From NCBI RefSeq assembly GCF_008931805.1, contig NZ_CP044399.1, forward strand, positions 2,839,370 through 2,903,369: 64,000 nucleotides of DNA, read 5' to 3'. This DNA is from Moritella marina ATCC 15381. GTDB lineage: Bacteria > Pseudomonadota > Gammaproteobacteria > Enterobacterales > Moritellaceae. The position numbers and the translations under genes are program-made. The notes below the pieces were generated by a model. That model had not been told where the DNA came from. It did no database searches and was given only the letters and a program-made list of their open reading frames with translations. Shown here piece after piece: positions 26,091 to 33,926 of the stretch (the stretch's first letter is position 1; the number at the start of each line of letters is the position of its first letter).

Positions 26091-27524
26091 TTAATGCTTT
26101 AACCCACCAAAACAAAGGTATTTTTGAACAAGGTATTCATCTAATCCCTCTTTAGCACCTTCTTTACCAATACCTGACTGCTTAACCCCGCCAAATGGCG
26201 CTACTTCAGTAGATATTAATCCTTCGTTAATCCCCACCATGCCATATTCTAGCGCTTCAGCAACATACCAAATACGATTGATATTTTGGCTATAGAAGTA
26301 AGAGGCTAAGCCATAAATGGTATCATTCGCCATGGTAATTAACTCTTCATCTGAAGAAAATCGTACGATCGGCGCCACAGGGCCAAAAATTTCTTCTTGG
26401 ATAATATCCATATCATGGCGCACATCCGTCAGGATTGTTGGGTCAACATATGCTCCACTCAGTACTTGCCCGCCAAATGCGACTGTTGCGCCTTGGTCCA
26501 CAGCCCCTTGAATAAGACGATTAATATTATTTTTTGCGTTTTCATCAATCACAGGACCAACTGTTACGCCATCTTCTAAGCCATTGCCGACGCGTAGTTT
26601 CGCAACTTCAGCGGTTAGCTTAGCAACAAATTGATCATAAACACTGTCATGAATATAGAATCGGTTAGCGCATACACACGTCTGCCCTGCATTACGGTAT
26701 TTAGATACCATAGCACCTGCAACAGCAAGGTCTAGATCGGCGTCTTCAAATACAATAAACGGCGCATTACCACCGAGTTCCATGGATGTACGTTTGATCG
26801 TTTCAGCACACTGCGCCATTAAAATACGACCAACACGTGTTGAACCGGTAAATGATAGTTTTTTAATACGATCATGTTCACAAAAGACTTCACCAACTAA
26901 ACTTGATGATTCGTTCACAACTAATTGTAAAAGCGCCTTCGGTACACCTGCTTGATAAGCTAACTCAGCAACAGCAAGCGCAGACAGTGGCGTTTGGTTT
27001 GCTGGTTTACCAATGAATGCACAGCCAGCCGCCAACGCCGGTGCCGCTTTACGCGTGATCATCGCAATCGGAAAGTTCCACGGGGTGATCGCCGTTGCGA
27101 TACCAATTGGCTGCTTGATTGTTGCTAATCTTCTTCCCGCAACAGGGGTTGGGATCGTTTCACCATAAGCACGTTTCGCTTCTTCAGCAAACCAAACTAA
27201 AAATGATGCCCCGTAAGCCACTTCACCTTTTGATTCAGCCAATGGTTTGCCCTGCTCTAATGTCATCAGTCGCGCAAGATCATCCTGATTTTCCATCATC
27301 AGATCATGCCAACGTAATAGAATAACCGCGCGCTCTTTTGCGGTAGTTTTTTTCCATTGTTGCTGTGCTATATCTGCAGCAGCAATAATGCTATTAATTT
27401 CACTCTTACTTTGCGTCGCAATGTGCCCTATAACCGCTGCCGTGGCAGGATTGGTAATTGATAAGCTGGTATTTGATTGCACAATCAAACACGACAATAA
27501 TGTTTTGTTTTTAATGCTTAACAT
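26091..27524 (-). CDS. gabD: NAD(P)-dependent succinate-semialdehyde dehydrogenase
   Basis: 477 residues of the aldehyde dehydrogenase superfamily with GabD-type text: TPWNFPIAMITRKAAPALAA, KPANQTPLSALA, SFTGSTRVGRILM, catalytic Glu in MELGGNAPF and catalytic Cys in NAGQTCVCANR. It oxidises succinate semialdehyde to succinate in 4-aminobutyrate breakdown. The N-terminus is a little shorter and less conserved (MLSIKNKTLLSCLIVQSN) than typical. No gabT or gabP lies nearby, so the gene stands alone. The substrate is inferred from the overall resemblance. Confidence 0.88.
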   Translation of the reverse strand: MLSIKNKTLLSCLIVQSNTSLSITNPATAAVIGHIATQSKSEINSIIAAADIAQQQWKKTTAKERAVILLRWHDLMMENQDDLARLMTLEQGKPLAESKGEVAYGASFLVWFAEEAKRAYGETIPTPVAGRRLATIKQPIGIATAITPWNFPIAMITRKAAPALAAGCAFIGKPANQTPLSALAVAELAYQAGVPKALLQLVVNESSSLVGEVFCEHDRIKKLSFTGSTRVGRILMAQCAETIKRTSMELGGNAPFIVFEDADLDLAVAGAMVSKYRNAGQTCVCANRFYIHDSVYDQFVAKLTAEVAKLRVGNGLEDGVTVGPVIDENAKNNINRLIQGAVDQGATVAFGGQVLSGAYVDPTILTDVRHDMDIIQEEIFGPVAPIVRFSSDEELITMANDTIYGLASYFYSQNINRIWYVAEALEYGMVGINEGLISTEVAPFGGVKQSGIGKEGAKEGLDEYLVQKYLCFGGLKH

Positions 27525-27825
27525 AAGTCTCTCTAAATATAAGGTTTAAGTATGACTACTGTTCAGTCGCTTTCATCACGATACATATTCTGAATTCTGT
27601 CTTTATTTTATCAGTGTTTTATTGAGGCTTTATCAGAATTTTATTATTGTTGTTTAAGTTGATTTTTATATTATTGTTTATGGTCAGTTAATGTCTCACA
27701 ACTCAGCACAATGCTGCGCGTTTAATAATTATTTAATAATTTAGTCAGTAAATTTACTGTATTAAGCATACGCGCATGTAATTATCATAAGGGAACTTTA
27801 AAAATGATTAAAACAAGAGAATGTT
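27525..27825. other. Divergent promoter region with an 11-codon upstream ORF
   Basis: Spacer between the gabD-like gene and the ToxR-type regulator, both transcribed outwards. A small frame ATG 27804 to TAA 27839 (MIKTRECYAAR) follows a purine stretch aaggga and overlaps the regulator start at 27826 by 14 nt. It might couple translation. No operator can be assigned. Confidence 0.3.
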
Positions 27826-28170
27826 ATGCAGCTAGGTAATGACACATTAGAGCGAAAAAGTTTGTTAGAAGAGTTTGTCGTTGAGATCGATGGAAAAATA
27901 ATATCGTCAAAAACCAAGGTCGTCCTCGACGCAGAAACAGGGTTAATGCTAACAATAATCTCTCGGCCACAACGTAACATTATTAATGTGTTATATAACA
28001 ATGCAGGCATCATTTTTAGCAAAAAAGATATTAAAGAGATTGGTTGGCCAGGTCGAGTTGTCAGCAATTCTTCAGTGGTGGTAGCGATATCAGAAATCAG
28101 AAGCGTAATTGGTAATAATCGAATTATAACCATCTCGGGTGAAGGTTACTTATTTAACAGTTTGTTATAA
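27826..28170 (+). CDS. Stand-alone ToxR/OmpR-type winged-helix DNA-binding protein
   Basis: 114 residues consisting of one Trans_reg_C winged-helix domain: the beta-strand start FVVEIDGKIISSKTKVVLDA, helix text NIINVLYNNAGIIFSKKDIK, GWPGRVVSNSSVVVAISEIR and the wing RIITISGEGYLF. No receiver domain, transmembrane helix or periplasmic domain follows, unlike ToxR/CadC. It is next to and divergent from the aldehyde dehydrogenase gene, which it may regulate (inference). Confidence 0.75.
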   Translation: MQLGNDTLERKSLLEEFVVEIDGKIISSKTKVVLDAETGLMLTIISRPQRNIINVLYNNAGIIFSKKDIKEIGWPGRVVSNSSVVVAISEIRSVIGNNRIITISGEGYLFNSLL

Positions 28171-28221
28171 CCCTCTTCTATGATGGTTCCCAGTCATTGC
28201 CGATAATAATTCAGTCCATAA

Positions 28222-28254
28222 CGAAGACCTACACATGTTGCGAGCAGGTCTTCG
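28222..28254. terminator. Inverted repeat between convergent genes
   Basis: Nine-base stem cgaagacct (28222-28230) with aggtcttcg (28246-28254). It lies between the ends of the ToxR-type gene and the convergent crotonase gene. There is no T run, so it is only a probable bidirectional terminator. Confidence 0.4.
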
Positions 28255-28269
28255 AACAAGCAAGATGTG

Positions 28270-29130
28270 TTATTCCGCAAACAAGCCTGTCACTTTACGC
28301 AACGGATCTAACACGGGCGCTTTACGCTGACGTTGTGCTTGCATGATCTTCATTGTTTCTTCTAAACACAACATCCCAGACTGCCATGTGGCCATGTATT
28401 TCAAACTGTCATCAACACCATGGTCACGGCTATAATTAAGCATTTCTTTACTGCCCGTTACCGCCAATGGTGAATGAGCCGCTATTTGACTTGCGATCTG
28501 CAATACCCCATCCAACATCGCCTCTTGTGTTGCAAACACCTGATTAACCAGTCCAAATTTATCCGCTTCGGCAGCGCTAAAGTTACGCCCTGTGTATGCC
28601 AGTTCACGGACAATACCCTGTGGTAAAATACTCGGTAAGCGCTGTAATGTCCCCAGGTCGGCAGTGATACCTAACGCGACTTCTTTAATGGTAAAGAACG
28701 CATCTTTGGTGCAATAGCGCATGTCTGATGCCGCAACTAAATCTAACGCTCCACCAATACAGCCACCTTGAATTGCGGTTAGCACTGGTACACGTAACTG
28801 TTCAATATCGGTAAACACTTGCTGTAATTGCATGACAAAGCGGCGCATAGCCTCACTAACACGGGCTTTGTCTTTACCCATCGGAAACTTATCAGGGCTT
28901 TGGAATACTTCTAAATCCATCCCCGCGCAGAAATGTGGGCCTTGCGCTGAAATAACTAAAACACGTAAATCATCACTCATAGATAGTGCTGCGATCGCGG
29001 CTGGGAATTCACGCCAGAAGTCTAAGTTCATTGAATTCAATTTCTCGGGGCGGCTAAATTGTAAATGCGCGACGCTGTTCTCGACAGTTAATGTAAAAGT
29101 GTTATAGCTAGAGGCAATGTCCATGCTCAT
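28270..29130 (-). CDS. Delta3,5-delta2,4-dienoyl-CoA isomerase-like crotonase (ECH1-like)
   Basis: 286 residues. Resemblance to mammalian ECH1 is strong through RVPVLTAIQGGCIGGALDLV, ASDMRYCTKDAFFTIKEVAL, GITADLGTLQRLP and LNYSRDHGVDDSLKYMATW. The residues known to be catalytic in rat ECH1 have counterparts here: Asp in GGALDL, Glu in TIKEVAL and Asp in TADLGTLQ. The enzyme shifts double bases of dienoyl-CoAs with odd-numbered double bonds so that beta-oxidation can proceed, which suits an organism rich in polyunsaturated fatty acids. Monocistronic. Isomerase activity is inferred from the residues. Confidence 0.85.
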   Translation of the reverse strand: MSMDIASSYNTFTLTVENSVAHLQFSRPEKLNSMNLDFWREFPAAIAALSMSDDLRVLVISAQGPHFCAGMDLEVFQSPDKFPMGKDKARVSEAMRRFVMQLQQVFTDIEQLRVPVLTAIQGGCIGGALDLVAASDMRYCTKDAFFTIKEVALGITADLGTLQRLPSILPQGIVRELAYTGRNFSAAEADKFGLVNQVFATQEAMLDGVLQIASQIAAHSPLAVTGSKEMLNYSRDHGVDDSLKYMATWQSGMLCLEETMKIMQAQRQRKAPVLDPLRKVTGLFAE

Positions 29131-29520
29131 CAGTTCCTTGATAGTCGTGAGTTATTACCTTCATGCTAACAAAATGCACTCTTGCCAGCACTATCTTTAC
29201 CGGACATATATTTATCCTAATAAGACAAGTTATGATTTATCTACAAACGACAGCGATACATAGTGCATGGACTTTTAGACCAGCAGTCCTTTTTACGCTA
29301 CAGGCCTTGCTTACAACGGATTTAGCGTAACGAATACATGTTGTGTTGTATCAATGCATTAGTCTTTTTTTTCTGCTAAAACGAGAGGCATATAAATTGT
29401 TATGCTAGATATTTAAAATATTTACACTTCATCAGTAAATTTTCCCATGCATAACTAGCTAGAAAGCGGTAAAATACGAATCGTATAATTCATTTAATAT
29501 CGTTGGAGGATCTGCTGTAA
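29131..29520. other. 390-bp intergenic region, no gene seen
   Basis: Divergent spacer between the dienoyl-CoA isomerase gene and the AtpI-like gene. It is AT-rich with several TATAAT-like strings. No open frame with a plausible start, no RNA gene and no repeat stands out. The right end carries ggagga (about 29504) as Shine-Dalgarno of the next gene. Confidence 0.5.
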
Positions 29521-29997
29521 ATGCCACATAATGCATATGAATTAGCCATCAGAGGTTATGCACTAAAGCTTATTTTAGGTCAGTTGTTGTTAGTCATATT
29601 TATAGTTTCAGCGACTTACCTTGGTACCGATCACAAATCTACCCGCTCTGCAGCGTTAGGTGGCATGATCTTCTTAGTACCACAGTATATTTTTACCCGA
29701 TTATCATTTTTGTATACAGGGTCCGCCAATATCATGCGCGCCAATACGTTTATGATCCTCGGCCATGCGTGTAAATTTGCACTGATCTTTATTTTATTTA
29801 GTGTGATATTACCGTTACCTGAAATCCAACATTTCTATCTGTTTATTACTTTTGTGCTAGTGATGTTTTCACAAATATTTAGTTTGCTAAAGCCACTACC
29901 AGAACAATTTCCAGCTAGGTCGGTATTATCAGAGAAAGCGACTGTAAAAGAAGCCCCTGGAAGTGTGCGTATAGAAGTCGGAAAACAGCACGCTTAA
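29521..29997 (+). CDS. ATP synthase subunit I (AtpI)-like protein, orphan
   Basis: 158 residues with four predicted membrane helices. The N-terminal segment ELAIRGYALKLILGQLLLVI, then AALGGMIFLVPQYIFTRLSF and IMRANTFMILGHACKFALIF, matches the AtpI family, normally the first gene of the atp operon. No other F-type ATPase gene follows here; the next gene is convergent and unrelated. AtpI assists assembly of the c-ring in known systems. The orphan location implies a duplicate copy or a relocated gene. Confidence 0.7.
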   Translation: MPHNAYELAIRGYALKLILGQLLLVIFIVSATYLGTDHKSTRSAALGGMIFLVPQYIFTRLSFLYTGSANIMRANTFMILGHACKFALIFILFSVILPLPEIQHFYLFITFVLVMFSQIFSLLKPLPEQFPARSVLSEKATVKEAPGSVRIEVGKQHA

Positions 29998-30028
29998 TAC
30001 AGGGATAACCAATCTCATCCCTGTATTA
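29995..30028. terminator. Inverted repeat between convergent genes
   Basis: Perfect 11-bp stem taatacaggga (29995-30005) with tccctgtatta (30018-30028) and a 12-nt loop. It begins at the stop codon of the AtpI-like gene. It lacks a strong T run, and probably works as a bidirectional terminator. Confidence 0.5.
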
Positions 30029-30037
30029 CAAGCTAAG

Positions 30038-30697
30038 TTAGTCTACTAGCGTCGGTAGAATAGCTAATTTTTTAGCATGGTTGAACGGACGTAAGATATA
30101 ACGATTATGTCGTTTTACAATCGAACGGTTCGTTGAACCAAATACCAGATAACCGTGTGAATACATTTTATCAATAAATGCCTGGTCACCGTGACGAATA
30201 AACACTGAAAGAGGGCTCTCTAAAACACCATCGGTATCAGAGAACGCACGATCATAAACTTCAGCACAAATGACCAGTGAATTTTCACCGCTTGAGCTTA
30301 ATTTAAATTTATCTGTCACCTTACTTTCAGTTTCAATCAACCAGCCTTCAGTATCTAGCTCAGTCAAAATATCTTCAAGAATAAACTGGGTTAAATTTTT
30401 ATATTCCAATTCACAAATTTGTGTGTAAACACGTTCAATCTTCTCAAATCGTTGTTTAAAGTTCGCATTTTTCCCTAATGTGCGGCTTTCTTGCAACCAA
30501 ATGTTTAAATCACCCGCTAAAATGATATCAAAGCGCTTCTCTTTAAGCGCTGTGATGATCCAATTACCCAGAAAATGGGTTTCTGAAACTGGATTTTGCA
30601 AGCTGCGTTTTTCAGCTTGTGCGTCAGATAACGCCGTTAAACCTTCTCTAACAAGGTTCAACATATTCACGTTATAAGCTTTTTCTTGATCAGACAT
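30038..30697 (-). CDS. DUF2913-like protein
   Basis: 219 residues, soluble. The pattern FLGNWIITALKEKRF, then WLQESRTLGKNANFKQRFEK and later PLSVFIRHGDQAFIDKMYSH, resembles the DUF2913 family of vibrios and relatives, whose function is unknown. The start at 30697 has AGGAAC upstream. It is followed on the opposite strand by the AtpI-like gene and preceded, on the same strand 18 bp away, by a small membrane-protein gene, so the two may be cotranscribed. Confidence 0.55.
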   Translation of the reverse strand: MSDQEKAYNVNMLNLVREGLTALSDAQAEKRSLQNPVSETHFLGNWIITALKEKRFDIILAGDLNIWLQESRTLGKNANFKQRFEKIERVYTQICELEYKNLTQFILEDILTELDTEGWLIETESKVTDKFKLSSSGENSLVICAEVYDRAFSDTDGVLESPLSVFIRHGDQAFIDKMYSHGYLVFGSTNRSIVKRHNRYILRPFNHAKKLAILPTLVD

Positions 30698-30714
30698 GTT
30701 TGTTCCTCAGGAAA

Positions 30715-30957
30715 TTAACCAGCAAATAATGCGCTTAGGGGCACATTATTGATACCTGCGTACGAAATATATGCACCAAAGATAATTGGTAGGATGACAT
30801 ATATAAGTGAATAGATGGTAAAACCAAATGGTCGGCCTAATGCTTTGATCATAAAATCTAAACGCGCTTTTTGATGTTTTGCTTTCGCGCGCGTTAATAA
30901 AATATAGCTACCATGACACAACATAAACAGACCTAAGGCCAATGTATAAAAATCCAT
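30715..30957 (-). CDS. Small two-to-three-helix membrane protein
   Basis: 80 residues from ATG 30957 (MDFYTLALGLFMLCHGSYIL), which follows AAAGGTA at good spacing. An upstream-extended reading to 31029 adds 24 residues and is less likely. Helices at about 3-20 and 45-70 flank a basic loop (RAKAKHQKARLDFMIK). No family recognised. Confidence 0.6.
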   Translation of the reverse strand: MDFYTLALGLFMLCHGSYILLTRAKAKHQKARLDFMIKALGRPFGFTIYSLIYVILPIIFGAYISYAGINNVPLSALFAG

Positions 30958-31148
30958 AAAATTACCTTTGGTAAAAACGACAAACAATAAAAAATAAATG
31001 CTAACAGCGTTAAAATTATCACAATGCACTTTTTTGCTATTAAATTGTGATAACTTCGTGATAATTATAAATCTAATTGCAGCTATAGTATATACAACAC
31101 CTAGTACATACCTTACTAGATCAACTTAACGCAGTAGGATAAATAAAC

Positions 31149-31592
31149 ATGAAATATATTATTAAATTGTTAGTTATCAGCAGCCTAATATTCTCGTTCA
31201 ATAGTTTCGCGAAGGCGCCTATTTACACGGGTTATTTTAGCAGTGAAGCGGTAAGTGGTTACGACACTGTTGCTTATTTCACCCAATCGAAAGCAATTAA
31301 AGGGTCAAAAAAATTCAGTTATGAATACAGAGGGGAAGATTGGTACTTTAGTAATAGCCAACACCTTGCTTTATTCAAACAAGATCCAGAAAAATACGCC
31401 CCACAATACGGTGGTTACTGTGCTTTTGCTGTCGCTAAAAATGATACCGCATCGTCAGATCCAACACAGTGGACAATCGAAGATGGAAAACTTTACTTAA
31501 ATTACAATGCCGATATAAAACAGCAGTGGTTAACTGACAAACAAAACTTTATCCAGAAAGCAGATCAAAACTGGCCACACGTATTAAAGTAA
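31149..31592 (+). CDS. Exported YHS-domain protein
   Basis: 147 residues: a signal peptide (MKYIIKLLVISSLIFSFNSFA), then a YHS-type domain with SGYDTVAYFTQSKAIKG, FSYEYRGEDWYFSNSQHLAL, FKQDPEKYAPQYGGYCAFAV and a C-terminal WTIEDGKLYLNYN. Exported YHS proteins of this kind are common in marine gammaproteobacteria and are thought to bind a metal or small ligand; function is not proven. First gene of a five-gene run on the plus strand (64 bp to the next). Confidence 0.85.
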   Translation: MKYIIKLLVISSLIFSFNSFAKAPIYTGYFSSEAVSGYDTVAYFTQSKAIKGSKKFSYEYRGEDWYFSNSQHLALFKQDPEKYAPQYGGYCAFAVAKNDTASSDPTQWTIEDGKLYLNYNADIKQQWLTDKQNFIQKADQNWPHVLK

Positions 31593-31656
31593 AGTGAATT
31601 AAACTGAGAAAGTCGTCATAGAGCGATCGAAAATCATCATTAAAAGGACATTTAAT

Positions 31657-32181
31657 ATGCTGACCAAAAAACGTATTTACACGATAGCAAGCTGGGTTAT
31701 CGTCGCTTGGATTGCCAAAGTATTTTTATCTTCAATCCCATATAAATTTTCTGGTCACCCAGATACCATGCATATTTTTTCCACCATTGGCTCATGGATG
31801 GCAACAACGTTATCCGTTGATTTAGGTAATTTTTTTGCGCAATACGGTGCGATTGTGGTCGGCACTGCAGAATTAGCGACAAGCCTATTGTTACTGAGTC
31901 CTTTAGTGTTATTGCTAAAAGATAAAATGTCAGGTCAAAACAGTGCGCCTTTACGCGCAAAAATACACGTACTAGGTGGTTTAGCGTCATCTGGAATAAT
32001 GGCAGGGGCAGTATTCTTCCATCTCTTTACCCCATTAGGTATTGAAGTGCTTCATGAAGGTAAGAGTGACGGTGGTTCATTATTTATGGCTGCGGTATCT
32101 ATCCTTATTTTAGGCTTGGTATTATGTGTTATTAACTTAAAATTATGTGCTATTAACTTAAAACAGATAAAAGCAGAGTGA
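31657..32181 (+). CDS. DoxX-like four-helix membrane protein
   Basis: 174 residues with four predicted helices (about 10-28, 58-84, 105-125 and 142-160). The opening VAWIAKVFLSSIPYKFSGHP, with an Arg/Lys-poor first helix and a KFSGHP loop, is like DoxX/MauE relatives. The C-terminus ends with a 21-bp tandem duplication (32121-32162) giving LCVINLK-LCAINLK. It has aaagga upstream and sits between the YHS gene and the first ATP-grasp gene. Confidence 0.7.
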   Translation: MLTKKRIYTIASWVIVAWIAKVFLSSIPYKFSGHPDTMHIFSTIGSWMATTLSVDLGNFFAQYGAIVVGTAELATSLLLLSPLVLLLKDKMSGQNSAPLRAKIHVLGGLASSGIMAGAVFFHLFTPLGIEVLHEGKSDGGSLFMAAVSILILGLVLCVINLKLCAINLKQIKAE

Positions 32182-32185
32182 TCCT

Positions 32186-33058
32186 ATGCTTATACGCGGC
32201 TTATTAATATTACACTACATGGTATTTTGCTTACGATTTTTGACTATTCCGTGGCGCTATTTCCAGTTGAACGCACGTTATTTCAATCGTCAGAAAAAGA
32301 TATTCTCCAAGCAAGATTTAGATGCAATAACGCCTGTAGAGTGGCGCTTAAAACAGTATATTGACAAGCCAGAAATTACGCCTAGCCACTATCCGGTATT
32401 TGCAAAGCCAGAGTGGGGGCAAAATTCAACAGGCGTCTGTTGTATTCACAACTACGCAGAACTTGAAGCATTAAGAGCAAGCTCGAGCTATCAAGTTCAG
32501 AGCTATTTAATTCAACAAGCAGCCATTGGTGCGATTGAGTTTGAAGTATTCGTTGTTAAGCACCCGATAAAAACGGGACAATTTGCAGTGATGTCGATAA
32601 CGCAAGTCATTAACGCCAGCACCGATAAATTTCCAGTAAATGGTATTTATAATAACGATACGCGCTACCAAGATATTACCGAGCAGTTATCAACTGCTGA
32701 ACAACAGCAGTTATGGCAAGAACTTAACCGCATGGGCGACTTCACAATAGCCCGATATAGCTTAAAAGCAGATTCACTCGGCGCACTATTACAACGACAA
32801 TTTAAACTCGTCGAAGTTAATTTATATGTACCAATGCCCTTAAGTTTATTAAGTGATAATTTGACCCGTTTACAGAAATACCAGTTACTGTATAAAACCA
32901 CGCATTCTCTTGCTCATTTAGCCCAACAGCTAAACAGCACCAAAGTAACGCAAGGTATATTTTTTAATAAGTTGATCGCCGCCAGACGGGGTCAAAATAC
33001 AAGGATTTTGAATCAAGATGAAACTAATAAAACAACTCATTTACAAATGGATCAGTAA
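32186..33058 (+). CDS. ATP-grasp family protein 1
   Basis: 290 residues starting 4 nt after the DoxX-like stop. It begins with a hydrophobic or amphipathic helix (MLIRGLLILHYMVFCLRFL), then an ATP-grasp core: PVFAKPEWGQNSTGVCCIHN (lysine and glycine-rich ATP loop), a second lysine in FEVFVVKHP and the metal-binding ExN pattern LVEVNLYVPM. ATP-grasp enzymes join a carboxylate to an amine or thiol through an acyl phosphate. The substrate is unknown. Its 3' end overlaps the next ATP-grasp gene by 41 nt, so the products are likely made together. Confidence 0.7.
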   Translation: MLIRGLLILHYMVFCLRFLTIPWRYFQLNARYFNRQKKIFSKQDLDAITPVEWRLKQYIDKPEITPSHYPVFAKPEWGQNSTGVCCIHNYAELEALRASSSYQVQSYLIQQAAIGAIEFEVFVVKHPIKTGQFAVMSITQVINASTDKFPVNGIYNNDTRYQDITEQLSTAEQQQLWQELNRMGDFTIARYSLKADSLGALLQRQFKLVEVNLYVPMPLSLLSDNLTRLQKYQLLYKTTHSLAHLAQQLNSTKVTQGIFFNKLIAARRGQNTRILNQDETNKTTHLQMDQ

Positions 33059-33926
33059 CAAATTCATGGATGGCTGTAGTAACTATAACAGCCTCGAGGT
33101 CCGCCGCGGTTGCCGATCAAAAAAACAAGCGCGTGATAAGTTTGCAGCTGGTGATATTCCCCATGCACAAGGCACTATTTTCTTTAATCCGTTTACCGCG
33201 ATAAAATTTGCTAAAGAACATGGTTTCCCATTGGTCATAAAGCCCAATGTAAGCGGTTTTTCCCGTGGTAGCCATTTCCCTATCCGTAACAATAAAGAGC
33301 TGTGGCGTGCCATATTCTTGGCTAAATTGTGGTGGCCAACAACGGTAGTAGAGCAATATTTGCAAGGTAAAAACTACCGTGTCGTTATCACCAAAGCTGG
33401 TGTTATTTCGGTATTACAGCGCTACCCTGCGTTTGTTAAAGGCGATGGCGTCAATACCATTAGTGCGTTAATCGAATCAGAAAATGCAACTCGTGAAAAA
33501 ATGGGGTTGTACCCATGTAACAACCCGATATCTCAAGGTCAGCAAACGGTAAACTATCTTTCTAAACAAGGTTTAAGCTTATCTTCAGTGCCCGGAGACC
33601 AACAGCAAGTTGAATTGTTTTATCGCATTTCATTAGCACCCGGTGGCGTAGTTGAAACTATTCAACGTGATCTTATCCCTGCGTATAACCATAAATTGTT
33701 TGCTAAGGTATTGGATTTATTTGATGCTGAGATCTTAGGCATTGATGTGATTATGGAACAAGGTATTGAACATGATGCCCGTGAACAAAAACTTATTTTC
33801 CTTGAAGTAAATTCGCGCCCCTATCTAAAAATGCACAACTACCCACGCTATGGTGAAGCTGATGACCTTTCTGAACACTTAGGATTGATTAGCGTTGCGA
33901 CGAATCAGCAAGCAGATATTTTCTAA
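33018..33926 (+). CDS. ATP-grasp family protein 2 (cyanophycin synthetase/GshAB-like domain)
   Basis: 302 residues. The ATP-grasp fold shows PLVIKPNVSGFSRGSHF, VVEQYLQGKNYRVVITKAGV, LQRYPAFVKGDGVNTISALI and a metal site FLEVNSRPYLKMHN. The YRVVIT..VISVLQR..P..V.GDG..TI run is very like the ATP-grasp domain of cyanophycin synthetase, GshAB and related amino-acid ligases. It therefore probably forms an amide or peptide bond. It lacks the Mur-ligase half of cyanophycin synthetase. Stop and the next ATG overlap by one base (TAATG). Confidence 0.78.
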   Translation: MKLIKQLIYKWISNKFMDGCSNYNSLEVRRGCRSKKQARDKFAAGDIPHAQGTIFFNPFTAIKFAKEHGFPLVIKPNVSGFSRGSHFPIRNNKELWRAIFLAKLWWPTTVVEQYLQGKNYRVVITKAGVISVLQRYPAFVKGDGVNTISALIESENATREKMGLYPCNNPISQGQQTVNYLSKQGLSLSSVPGDQQQVELFYRISLAPGGVVETIQRDLIPAYNHKLFAKVLDLFDAEILGIDVIMEQGIEHDAREQKLIFLEVNSRPYLKMHNYPRYGEADDLSEHLGLISVATNQQADIF

